From Dichetophora obliterata (Eukaryota > Arthropoda > Insecta > Diptera > Sciomyzidae): a DNA stretch of 64,000 nucleotides. Shown here piece by piece: positions 10,175 to 20,666 of the stretch. The stretch covers positions 134,912,671 to 134,976,670 of the forward strand of contig OY986438.1 of the NCBI GenBank assembly GCA_963920525.1. Reading direction: 5' to 3'. Position 1 is the stretch's first letter. Every line of letters begins with the position of its first letter. The position numbers and the translations under genes are program-made. The notes under the pieces are model-generated. The model ran no database searches and was not told where the DNA came from. It saw only the letters and a program-made list of their open reading frames with translations.

Positions 10175-12831
10175 TTTCTTTGGTTTTTTTGGATTAAGAA
10201 AAAATCAGCAAGAAATCAGCCAAGAAACACTTAAGAATTTGTACTCGATATGATCGATGATAGGAAAAATCAGAATGAGAAATATCGGATAATTGATATA
10301 AAACAAGATCGAATTAATAGAAGAAATAACTCGATTTAATGTAAAATTTGAAATTGAATTTATCGATGAAAAGATTGGAGGAAACAAATAATTTAGAAAA
10401 ATCGGATTCGATGACAAGATTTCATAGGTATATCAATTTAAAGACCAAAATTCGGATATCGATTATCAAGTTTTTGAAATATAAATTCACTGTATGATTT
10501 GGATTGATAATTTAAACTGTTTAGTTTCCAGTAATATTATTAACTTTTTGAAAAAATGATGAAAAAATAAATTTCGATTTCAATAACGAAAATCGTATTC
10601 GAAAAATCAGGTTTAGGTAAGATCTTAAACTTAAATCGAAACATTCAAATTGAAAAATCGATAAAAGAAATTATTTTAATTTCAATAATCGAGTAAATTG
10701 TTATAACAATCAATAAATGAAAAAGATTTGGATATCACTATTTATATTCACAGTGAAAAATTGATAAGAGAAAATTTTTTTATTCTTATAACCGATGTTC
10801 AGAACGAAAAAGGAAAATATTTAAATTTCAGCAGCAATCTTAATTATGACAAAATCGATGATGAAATAATGTCGATTTGGATTTGAATATTTATTGTAAA
10901 AAAATGGATGAATGAAAGTGTTTATATTTTGACACTAAATATTTGCTTTTAAATGAGTATAATCCTAAAAATGTTGATTTAAGTGCAAATAATCACTGAT
11001 ACTTAAATAATTTATTGGCACCTTGGGAACAGCAAATAACCATTAGAAAAATTGATAAATGAAAACATTTTATAGTAGCGAGAAATTTTAAATATGAAGT
11101 AATCGACAAACGGAAATTTTTTTTAAAAACAAAACTGCACTATTAACAGATCGATTACCATAAATATTTTGTTTTCCACCACTAGAGTTCACTATTAAAA
11201 TCGAAAAAACAGAATTATTTTAATGTTGCAGCTGGTGCACCTTGGAAAAATCGGTAGCCAAAAATATTTGGATTTTAGAAACAAACATTCACTATAAAAA
11301 TCGATAAGTTGGAATATTTTCGATGGTAATAACAAACTTCAGCAAATTTTTTGGAAAAAGTCGATAAATTAAAGTAGTTGGATTTCGGCAGCTTATATTC
11401 ACTTTAAAAATAGATAATAAGTTTGAATAACGAGAAGAAATGTGTATTTCGTTTATCGAAAAATATTCAAAAAATTATGAAGTAATTCAGCTATGAAATT
11501 GATGTTTATTTATATCACTGTGATAGATTTTAATTTTTTCAAATTTTTAATGACATAAATAATTATTTTGTGTGTGTAGGGATGTGTACACTTATATTTT
11601 ATAAGTGTTGAATTATTATATTATGGATATTATGTGCATATTATGTATGTGTGTATTTACGTGTTTAGGAAGAAGAAGAATATTTAATTTTGCATTTATG
11701 TTAAATTTTGAATCATTAAAAATTTAATCCTTCATGAATTAAAAATTGTGATTAAGATTTGATATCTCGGTGGCCACTGTTGTAAAGTTCAATACACTGC
11801 ACTTAGTTGTAATAAAAAACAGCTGTTGTAATGCTCTATATGAAATTGTCTTTGTTTCTCTGCTTGATTAGCATGTAACTGAAATGTAAGGAAACTAACC
11901 ACTAATAACTAAATCCAAAGTTAACTAACAGAGATTCACCTTCAGCTTAGAACATCAAAGCAACAGTTTAAGAAGAACTGTTAGAAAAGCACTGAAAATT
12001 ATACTTTTCTGTTAACTTGAACAGATTGGTTCTGGTATCGGCTAAGCATAATATAAGCTATTTCAATGGCGTGTAACCGATCGTGTTGAGATGAGAGTGC
12101 TGAATTGCGATCGTTCTCAAACCCAAAATGGATGCACACAATTTTATATCAAATAATTTATTTTTTGATGCTTTTTAACAATTTAAATGATGTTTCTCTT
12201 ATATGAAATAAATTTCTAATGGATAAATTTAAATGATAGACATTTATAGCGATGTTTAAACAAAAAATATTATTTTTACATACCGCACTAACTAACACGA
12301 TCGCTCTTGTTTGAATGTCAATATGTATGTATGTATGTACATATATTTATCCTATATGTTAATGAAGGGAAAAAAATAACTCCCGTTGTTTGCGCTTCGG
12401 TAAAAAATGTTTTTTTTTTAAACTTTTTTAAGCTATTTTAAGTAATTTTAACACTTTTTTACTTTTAAATTATGACTTTTTTTTAATGAAATTAGGCACT
12501 TTGAATTATTTTTAAGATTTTGATTTGATCGCGTCTCTTACAGAAATGTATGGAAACCGTACTTTTTTAGAGATAATAGAAGCGTTTCTTCTAGTTAACG
12601 CAATGCACTTGTACTGATATATGAATATTAGAAATAATGCAAACACACCTGATTCTGATGAGATCGATGATGATGGTGAAATGCGTGTGAGGTGAGTAAA
12701 TCCTCCTTTGGATAAGATGATCGATGTCTTTTTATTGGATGAAATGATCGATGTCTTTTTGGATGAAATGTTTCAGCTTAGACCCAGGTATAAATCTATT
12801 GCTTCCTAAAAATCCGGCTCGAATAGGACCA
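10175..12831 (-). other. Unusually long 5' leader of the BEL element
   Basis: About 2.66 kb lies between the 5' LTR and the gag start, far longer than the few hundred bases usual for this family. The part from about 10230 to 11450 is a degenerate repeat field: variants of ATTCACTATAAAAATCGATAA recur at roughly 100-120 bp spacing (for example near 10490, 10750, 11190, 11290 and 11400), with very many TCGAT/ATCGA words. The rest is AT-rich with an (ATGT)n run near 12322-12345. No coding sequence is seen. Confidence 0.6.
12806..12831 (-). other. BEL primer-binding site, tRNA-Tyr-like
   Basis: In element orientation the bases next to the 5' LTR read A, then TGGTCCTATTCGAGCCGGAT. This complements the 3' end of eukaryotic tRNA-Tyr (CCGGCTCGAAGGACCA) except for two extra bases in the middle. 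The tRNA identity rests on my knowledge of conserved tRNA-Tyr ends. Confidence 0.5.
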
Positions 12832-13121
12832 TGAAGAAATGAGTGAGGATTGGATGCCAGTGAAATGGTGAAGCAAGAGATTTATTCAGGATGTGGTTGC
12901 TCGAAAAGTGAACGAGTACCAATCTTGATACAAGAAAGGAAGTTAACAATGATTAAATATAAGCAATTTTGACATATTAAAGCGACAGGAAATAGATAAA
13001 TTGTAGTTTGTATAGATGAACGTGAAGCGCCATCTAGGTTTCAATATAACTTTATCGTAAGTATAAATTAAATGAAAGCTTAGCTTAAATATAAATATAA
13101 TGTAAAATTTTCACCTAAACA
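12832..13121 (-). repeat. BEL 5' LTR
   Basis: 290 bp, the direct repeat of 6713-7002, followed by the second ACCTC target copy at 13122-13126. Confidence 0.92.
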
Positions 13122-13750
13122 ACCTCATTAAAATAAGATCAACCTTAAAAAAGAACAATTTTCCCAACCACTTCATCAACAACTTAATAAACGACAAACT
13201 GCACCGACGAAACAACAAAACAATCCCGCATTCAACAACCAATCAATCTGGCAACACTAAAAAATTCTTCAGCATAACATATGTTCCGAAATTGACAGAT
13301 AGTTCACACTTGCACAGAACAATACAAAAAGAGAACGCATCATATGCACACACACCTCATCAGACGCTTGAAAAACTATTCACAAACACTAAAGACAAAA
13401 TAAATAAGCTAGAGCAGGACAACGTAGTGTACGAGATCAGCTGCAAAGGAAAAAACGAAGAAAATTGCAAACAAGTATACATTGGGACAACAAAGAGAAT
13501 ACTTGGAATAAGAATGAAGGAACACATGGCAGACATAAAGAAGGAAAGAGCATCAACTGGACTTTCTCAACACATTTTGGATACTGGACACACAGCTGAT
13601 TTTGATAATATTAAAATTCTGGACAAAGAAAAGAGAACAAATAATAGACTCACACTTGAGAACCTACGAATACAGCAAAAAATCAAAACAACGATGAACA
13701 CTAAAGAAGACAAGGACAACATAAATCAGGTCTACTCTATGGCAATTTAA
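13122..13750 (+). pseudogene. PLE GIY-YIG endonuclease domain (3' half of the Penelope ORF)
   Basis: The open frame from about 13290 to 13750 encodes about 150 residues with the PLE-type GIY-YIG endonuclease. It has VVYEISC, a short Cys-containing insert (CKGKNEENC), then QVYIGTTKRILGIRMKEHM with the conserved YIG and Arg, and a C-terminal helical region ending NRLTLENLRIQQKI. The preceding 170 bases (13122-13290) continue the linker between RT and endonuclease. This domain makes the nick that primes PLE insertion. It is separated from its RT by the BEL insertion and so cannot be made as one protein from this locus. Confidence 0.85.
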
Positions 13751-14140
13751 AATTTCATTTGGTGCAATATTGGTATTAGATCTACTTGACAATTTCAAAT
13801 AGTTATGTTTTTAATGTTTAATGTTTTTTTAAAAAAGTTCATGTGACTGTGATAATGTTATTTAACAGTCAAACCAGTTTTAATGTAAATTTAATGTAAA
13901 AAATCAGTTTTTAATGTAAAATTTAAAATTTTGTAAGTACATATTCGTTTAATAATTTAAAAATCTATTGTTACCTTTGTTCAGCTATATTCTCAAGTTT
14001 AAATTTATATTTGTAGGCCGAAAAATAACCAGCGAAACGTCGGAGGAAAAATATGAAGTAAATTTTATTTATTTGCATAAAAAAATAAGACCATTTAGCC
14101 TAAGCTTAGTTGCAACAAACATATATATAGTAAATTTTGT
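13751..14140 (+). other. PLE 3' region and inverted terminal repeat
   Basis: AT-rich 3' UTR with repeated TTTTTAATGT words, followed by the inverted match to the PLE 5' end (14088-14130). A CGAAACGTCGG word near 14034 resembles the 3' core of PLE hammerhead ribozymes, but I could not find the matching CTGATGA part. Confidence 0.45.
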
Positions 14141-14469
14141 AAAAAACGTTTCATAACTTCTAAAATTCCATCTAAATGAAAAAATGTAATTATGCTGTTT
14201 GAATAATGGTAAATTCTAAGCAATTTAAAAGAATATTTTTTATATTACTCTTGTCGTTTTAAAGGTAAAGCCTTCAAAGCTTTTTTCGTTGACTTAAAAA
14301 TTTTCGAATTTTAACAAGGCATTGGATTTTTTTCAACAAAATATTGTGAAAATTTTTAAGCATCGGTAAGTAAACATTATTATAATCTAGTTCAAAAAAT
14401 TATTTGGGACATTCGTTTACAGTGGATTTTCCTCTGTTCAAAATGAGAAGTATATAGCTTGGGATTAAA

Positions 14470-14760
14470 ATGATTGATGGCCTTAGCTCTGTCCAGTCGC
14501 CGACAAAACAGCAGGTTCTTCAAAGATTTTTCAAGTTAGTTAAAAAAGATAAATACACCATTTCGAAGAGCGCCCAAAAAGTAACAGAGTACTTTCAATT
14601 TACCTGGAATACAATTCAAGAGACCCGCAACATTGCATGGTTTATAATAAAACAGCACGCAAAGTGAAAACATTTACAAAAGAACAAATCTAAACAGAGC
14701 AAGGTGACGATCAAGCAACAAAGGGCCTTTGCGGCAGATTTAAGGAACGTATACATTTTT
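14470..14760 (+). pseudogene. Tc1-like transposase N-terminal fragment
   Basis: An ATG-started frame of 65 codons has a helix-turn-helix-like pattern (residues 15-55, containing ISKSAQKVTEYF). After a stop at 14665 a continuation reads KVTIKQQRAFAADLRN, similar to the second DNA-binding helix region of Tc1 transposases. The assignment rests on the TIR-like flank plus this weak similarity. Confidence 0.4.
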
Positions 14761-14779
14761 TCATTTTCATGGAATTTTA

Positions 14780-15090
14780 AGAAGTTACAAGGCATTTCTT
14801 AAAAAAAAACGATAATTTCACGAAAAAATGAAATATATGACACCCAAATGACGAACAAATTTGACAAAACTTCTGATTTATGTACATTAAAGTGAAGTTT
14901 GCACAATTGTTTTTCAAAATGACGACTCAAAGACTTAGAAAATTTCCGTTATTGACCAACTTTTGATGCGAATTTGAAAAATCTCCGAAAAACCGGGTTT
15001 TTAGGGAAAAACCGATTAGCGCCACCACTAAACTTCTTCCAAAAAATCAGAAAAAAAAATTTAAAAAATAATTGACCTCAAAAGCCTTCG
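14780..15090 (+). repeat. Repeat segment shared (inverted) with 4870-5125
   Basis: Reverse-complement match to the segment beside the other Tc1 relic, with about 15-20% difference by eye. It lies inside the Tc1-like remnant. Confidence 0.6.
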
Positions 15091-15149
15091 AACAAAGGTT
15101 GAGCAACTATAAATTCGAAAAAAATATTCTTTTGGGATACCCAACTGTA

Positions 15150-16880
15150 CATGTTCCAAATGCATAATAACATGTTATAAAATGACAAACACATGAAGTA
15201 ATTAATTTAAATGTAATTTTGATTGTTATTTTATACTATTTAAATTTACTCTAAACAAATAATAAAACTTTAAAAAAATATATATGTACATTTTGAAGGG
15301 TGTGAAACCCAAACATCCTGTTGGGTTTATCTGCCTGTCTGTTCAACAGGATGTGTACAAGAGGATTACTATTAAACTTGTCATATAGGTTCCTTACGCC
15401 TCTCGTCAATATATATATTTTTTTAGTTCATGTTTATAAATCTTCTACTAAATTTACAACTTTCATTCAGTTTAGGTGCTTCTTTAGTTCAAAAAAGTTT
15501 TATTCTAAGACATCGCGAAAGTTAAAGTGAAATGTAAAACTATTTTAGCTTATATCGTAGTATTGTAGTCTTAAAATGTTCAACTCGGCCGAATCCCTTG
15601 AATATTTGTATGGAAATAGTTGCCAAGTTGCATTTAAAAAAAGGATATTTTATGAAATCTTTTATAAATATCAGTTTTAATATTAACTTAAAACAAGACA
15701 AGACCCCGCATCAGAAATTTAAAAAATGCCACAAATTTTTCTCAAATAACGTTACATTGGATGTAACGTCTTCCACTTTTTCAATTTTTCAGATATTACA
15801 TTAGCGATTTGGAAAAAACCCTACAGACTTACTTTTATTTCATTATATGTAGATTTTCGTGATTTGCGTCTTACCCATTCTCGAACTTGAAATTAAATCA
15901 AGAATTTTTATGTAACAAAACCTTACAAAATGTATATCATTGGTTAGATAATACTTTTAATAAAAAGAATAAGAATTTTCATCGCAAAACAAGTAGTTTT
16001 TTGTAAAGTACATCTCTCAAAAGTCAACCCTTTTTATTAGGTGTTATTGTTGTGGACTTTTCGATTTTAAATTGTGTTCAAAGAAACAAATGTCAAACTG
16101 TTAGCACAATTTTTTCACTATTCAAGTAATTTATTTTTTAAATTTTTAATGAAATAATAACAAAAAATAAGTGTTTTTTATATTTGAGATAGGATTCAAA
16201 ATAAGTAAAAAAGAAGTAAAATTGTTTTTTTGAAAAATGTGTTGTTTTTAGCAGTAGGTAATTAAAAAAATGTCTCCAAATGAAGCATAATCGCGAATAT
16301 CGTTGTAAACGACATTTTTTTAGTGGCTTTTTGCAAATACCTCTTTTATATACAAACATAACTGAGTAAGTAGTTGAGCAGTTTGGGTAATTTTTATCGC
16401 ATACCCAAAAAAAAAAAAAAAATAAAAATTAATAAAAGTGCTTGTAAAAGGAATAAATGTGAACAATTACAATTTTGTCGTTTACCACGTTATTTGCGAG
16501 AACGCTTCAAATGCCTTCTTTGATTTTAACATATGCTATTGTCTGTCTATTATTCTCTCAGAATCTGAAATATGTTATCCAACTATTTCCAACTCTTGCA
16601 GTTAGATCATTTTGAAAAATGGTATAAAAATCATATTTTTCAAAATTAAGCGAATTGTTGTTAGTGCATGTAAAAGTAATCAAACATATTTTTTTGTACT
16701 CCATACCTAACAAAAAGGCACATCACAATATAAAAGTAATGCTTTTACAGAGAATAGTAAAAATATAGTTTCTTACAGAAAATTTACAATACTAATAATA
16801 TGATGTTTTCCTCGACCTCTTAATTTATGATTTTGAGTTTAATTCGGGCTCAAGGTCACTTTTTAAACAAAAAAACAATC
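15150..16880. other. AT-rich non-coding stretch
   Basis: No supported gene. A small hairpin (CCTGTTGGG ... CAACAGG) lies at 15316-15353. All frames are short and compositionally unremarkable. Confidence 0.3.
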
Positions 16881-16920
16881 TTATATTTGTTTTTTAGTCT
16901 TGGTTTTATTTCGTCCAATA

Positions 16921-16949
16921 TTTCGAACTCCGCTGAAGTTCATCATCAG
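16921..16949 (-). ncRNA. Hammerhead-ribozyme-like core
   Basis: On the minus strand CTGATGA (16943-16949) is followed by a 5-bp stem GAACT/AGTTC with loop TCAGCGG and then GAAA (16921-16924). That is the stem II plus conserved core of a hammerhead. A short stem III (TATT/AATA) can form after GAAA. The base expected to be U before the cleavage site appears to be A, so self-cleavage is doubtful. PLE-type retroelements are the usual carriers. Confidence 0.35.
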
Positions 16950-17754
16950 GGAATATATTAAACATTAGACATAAAATTTACCACTTAACGATTTTGGTAG
17001 ACGTCACAGTGAGACAAAATTAACAGATATTTCCTTAAAATAAATTGCAGCACCCTTGATTTCGCCGCTTCGTTGTCTACTGACAATATCTACATTAGGG
17101 CGGGTCGATTTATTTTTCAACAATTTCCCTATGATTTCCGTATTCTATGGGTTATTCCATGAAAATTTGCCAAAGCAACCATACCTCTATCGTTAAAATC
17201 GAGTCCCTACTTTTTGTTGGTAAATTTTTTCCCAAATTGACGTTCGTATGAAATATTACCTACACGTTCACATCCATAACTCAAAAACTATTGGGTTTAA
17301 TCGCCAGTAGGCGCGTTGGAAAGGTGAGCTCATTTTGATCAATTTACAAAAAAAAAAAATCTCCAACATTGGTCCAACGGTTCAAAAGTAACGGGCATTT
17401 TTGTCCAAATTTTGGAGCATTTTTCCATTTTTTTTCATGATTTTGTCCAAGAATATTACTTTCATGGCCATTTTTTGGCTCAATTTTTTTGACTTACGAA
17501 GCTTACGAACCTTACGTTACGACTGGACTGATTTGCGCTTTACATTATTGGCATATTTTTTCACAGGGTGCACACCCTGTGTTATGTTTGTTTATTTCTT
17601 TTTGTTTTTAGTTTCTTTATAAGACTTCTTTATTTTTGTTTGTTTATAATATTCCAGTGTATGCTAGTTTGGTTTGAGCGTCATTTCAGTGAAGTGTTAC
17701 TTGAAATAACTAACAAATAATCAAACTATTTTGAAATTTAGAAAAGATTTAAAG

Positions 17755-17847
17755 GTAAGTGTAAAAACATTGCTAACTATTATAGTTAATAGTTATATTA
17801 TTATTCTATGGAAAACATATTTTATTCTTTTAGTGACGGTTTAAAAA
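17755..17847 (+). other. Probable 5' UTR intron of the DDE transposon gene
   Basis: A consensus donor (AAAG|GTAAGT) at about 17755 and an acceptor TTCTTTTAG at about 17834 lie just before the ATG at 17848. Confidence 0.45.
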
Positions 17848-20071
17848 ATGGATTCAGAGCCTAGTTCATCGCAAAATCCAACAGATAGCCAACGTAGTAG
17901 TTTGCAACATTTGGTCTCTCATGATGTTTTTTCTTTTGACGTGGCCTGTGAATTACCTGATATTAATCTGTCAACTAAACGAGATATATTGAAGTACTAT
18001 TTTTTCTTGGCCGAACGTTCAAAAGCCCAAAGCAAAATGTTTTCCTGTAAAACATTTACTCCCCAAGTAGCAGACAGATTGTTAGAAATTTGGAATCAAC
18101 TTAATATTGAACTTATACTCAAAGGTAGTATCATTAGAAAATTGAATAATTTGCTTGACGCATATAGTAATGCAGATAAAAGTAAACGAGTAAAACGCGC
18201 AACAGAATTCAAAAAATTCGTAGAATCAACAAACCAATTATTCAACATTGGAAAATGTAAATGCAACTTGAAAGAAAACGACTGCTCATGTGGATCTATC
18301 CCAGAAAACTTAAAAGATTTCATGCGCGATCAATATAATGACAGAATACAAACGATACCGAAACACGATAGTGGAAGTGAAGAGACGATACCATCGACTA
18401 TACCAACAATCCCAGTAAGCAACGATCCTACATACGAACCACATTATGACGAAATGGAAGTTGATGTGAGAGGAGGTTCAGATTTAGTTCTACCACCACA
18501 AACATACACTCCCAGATACAATACTAAAAACTATGCAATGATGTGTGACAGATTTGGTGTGCATGACAGAATGGGATCAGCATTGGCGACAGCTCTGATG
18601 GAAGACCTGGGCGTAAAAAATGCTCATGACAATCTTGTCATCATGGATAAAAGTAAACTTCGTAGAGAAAGAGAAAAATGGAGACAAGACGCACTTCGTA
18701 AGCGGCATGATGGCTCGAATTTGATATCACTTTCATTCGACGGCAGGAAAAATGATGCTCTAACTGTAGAAAAAATTGATGAGAAGTTGCATCCAAGGAT
18801 GGTTAAAGAACCTCATCTAGTTGTTTTGAGGGAACCAAAATCTCAATTGATAGGCTACACAAAACTAGAAAGTGAAACTGCGGCAAGCAAAGTCAACAAA
18901 TTGATCAAATTGTTCCAAGAAATACAATTGTCTCTCGATTCATTAATTGCCATATGCGCTGATGGTGAACCAACAAATACTGGCGTACACGGTGGAATTT
19001 TGCGACTATTCGAAAAACAGTTAAAGAGACCACTGCACTGGTTTGCGTGTCTTCTGCACTTTAACGAGCTTCCGTTTAGACATTTGTTTGACACTTTAGA
19101 CAAATCAACCACCACTGGACCACGATCAACTACCGGAAAGTTGAGCTGAAAAATTGCTGATTGTGAAAATCTTCCGGTATGTAATTTTTATAGCTGATTC
19201 TTTACCATTTTTCATTCTATTTTTTAGCTTTTATGTTTTCTTTTCAGGTGGTAACCGATTTTGAGGAAATCGCTTTAGAAAATATGCCTCCTGGTGATTT
19301 AAATCCAGAAGAATTATCTACCGATTCGAGGTACTTGATAAAAGGTCTCACATAAAACCAGGGCCAATTGCACATTCTCGTTGGCTGACCAAAGCCAATA
19401 GATTATTACGGTTGTATGTGACAACTAATAATCCAACTGAAAATTTAAAAATTCTGGCTAACTATATAATAAAAGTATACACGCCATTGTATTTCAATGT
19501 TAAGTATTATAGCTCTGCCGCATACGGTAGTACATTACTTTTTAAATTTATTACTTGGACACGATTTTTACCACCGAATTTACTTGGAATTGTAAATACA
19601 GTAATTCAAGATAATCCATATTTTGCACACTCAGAAAATATCTTGCTATCTATGTTGTTTGATGGTAGAATGGAAAAACGAAACATTGCTTTAAAGAAGA
19701 TTTTACATTACCGAAGATATATTGTCGACCCAACGGATCTTAGAGTTTATAAAAAATCTCTTATAAACTTTAATTGTACGGAATATACAAATATGATTGA
19801 TTTAAATGACGATACCATTTTATTCGAACCACCGTTTACGCAAATTTATTCGTATGAACATTTGGAGGGATATTTAAATTACGAAGTGCCACCGTTCGAT
19901 GATCCACAAATTCCTTTACACATTCAAGGAACGGAAAGACATGTCCAATTGCTGGCTCCCACTGCTAAACGAGTTGAAGGAAAGAATGTAGAAATCGCTA
20001 TGGCGACGACATTAGAGAGCCGTACGAAAACACCAAGACTTGAAAGCAAACAAGACTTTCAGAAAAAATAA
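17848..20071 (+). pseudogene. Transposase-like protein of a high-copy arthropod DNA transposon family
   Basis: Exon 1 (17848-19176) begins at a good ATG. It carries a Cys cluster CKCN...CSC at residues 137-148, then a putative RNase H-fold core with LSFDGRKN (D298) and ICADGEPTNTG (D372), and PLHWFACLLHFNELPFRHLF just after. An intron (19177-19247, GTATGT...TTTTCAG) splices in phase to VVTDFEEIALEN. The second exon includes GPIAHSRWLTKANRLLRLYV and ends with a block around HVQLLAPTAKRVEG. I know this arrangement from abundant uncharacterised arthropod proteins; their formal transposon superfamily I cannot name. One in-frame TGA (19147-19149) and one frameshift near 19353 are the only lesions, so inactivation is recent. 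Confidence 0.8.
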
Positions 20072-20666
20072 TGTTTTTTTTTACATTTTGTCTTTTACTA
20101 CACTCAAATTGAATATTTTTTTTTGATAATAGGTTGATAGATACTTTATTATCTCTTAATTTGAATTTTTGTAGAAAAAAAAAAAAATAAAAAGGGAAAA
20201 AAAATCAAAAAGTTGGTTTTATGTGTTATTTTGTTTTAGCAATATGGCATGAATTAATCAACCGAATTCGATAAATTTGGGCTTAAACTCTTCGTTTTGA
20301 ATTGTAAATTGAATTAAATAATGGATTGAGCCAAAAAATGGCCATGAAAGTAATATTCTTGGACAAAATCATGAAAAAAATGGTCCAAAATTTGGACAAA
20401 AATGCCCGTAACTTTTGATCTTTTTACCAACAAAAAGTAGGGAACTCGATTTTAACGATAGATGTATGGTTCCTTCGGCAAAATTTCATGGAATAACCCA
20501 TAGAATACGAAAATCATAGAGAAATTGGTGAATTTTTTCGCTCCCTACAAATCTACCCGCCCTAATCTACATACTTTGAAATCACAAGTGTATGTCTCAT
20601 ATTTTAGTTATCAGAAGTCTATTATCTCCGCTCTTCCCCAAATTGAATAAAGTTAACTGTCTTTAA

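Larger units (their letters stand above)
6713..13121 (-). mobile_element. BEL/Pao LTR retrotransposon, minus orientation, pol-deleted
   Basis: The element is bounded by two 290-bp LTRs in direct orientation (6713-7002 and 12832-13121), both TG...CA in either reading. It is flanked by the 5-bp duplication ACCTC and sits in the coding sequence of a Penelope-like element. It encodes gag and protease with remnants of RT, and it lacks recognisable RNase H and integrase. The LTRs appear to differ at a single position (GGATG versus GGAAG), so the insertion is young. Confidence 0.92.
5122..14140 (+). mobile_element. Penelope-like element (PLE), interrupted by a BEL retrotransposon
   Basis: The element carries a PLE-type RT (5133-6707), the BEL insertion (6713-13121), and then the GIY-YIG endonuclease half (13292-13750). 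Its ends are approximate inverted repeats. About 40 bp at 5164-5204, ending GGCTAAATGGTCT, is matched in inverse complement at 14088-14130. PLEs often have such partial pseudo-LTR ends. Removing the BEL copy with one TSD leaves the two PLE halves adjacent. Confidence 0.85.
14390..15145 (+). mobile_element. Tc1-like element remnant
   Basis: A TIR-like left end near 14391 contains TTATTTGGGACATTCG, as in many Tc1 ends. A right end near 15125-15148 contains CTTTTGGGATACCCAACTGTAC. Between them are an N-terminal transposase-like frame (14470-14667) and the segment shared with 4870-5125. The catalytic part is missing. Confidence 0.45.
17095..20565 (+). mobile_element. DDE-type DNA transposon, long TIRs, 6-bp target duplication
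   Basis: The left end starts TTAGGGCGGGTCGATTT and the right end closes with its complement (…CCCGCCCTAA). The terminal homology is long: the left arm runs to about 17540 and the right one from about 20330, with an internal deletion in the right arm. TCTACA flanks both sides (17089-17094 and 20566-20571). It encodes a spliced transposase-like protein (17848-20071). A 989-bp deletion derivative sits at 33719-34707. The superfamily is not assigned. Confidence 0.85.

Noticed and set aside
14020..14060. Hammerhead 3' core (GCGAAACGTCGG) in the PLE 3' end
   Set aside because: No CTGATGA element in the preceding bases, so the ribozyme fold cannot be built.
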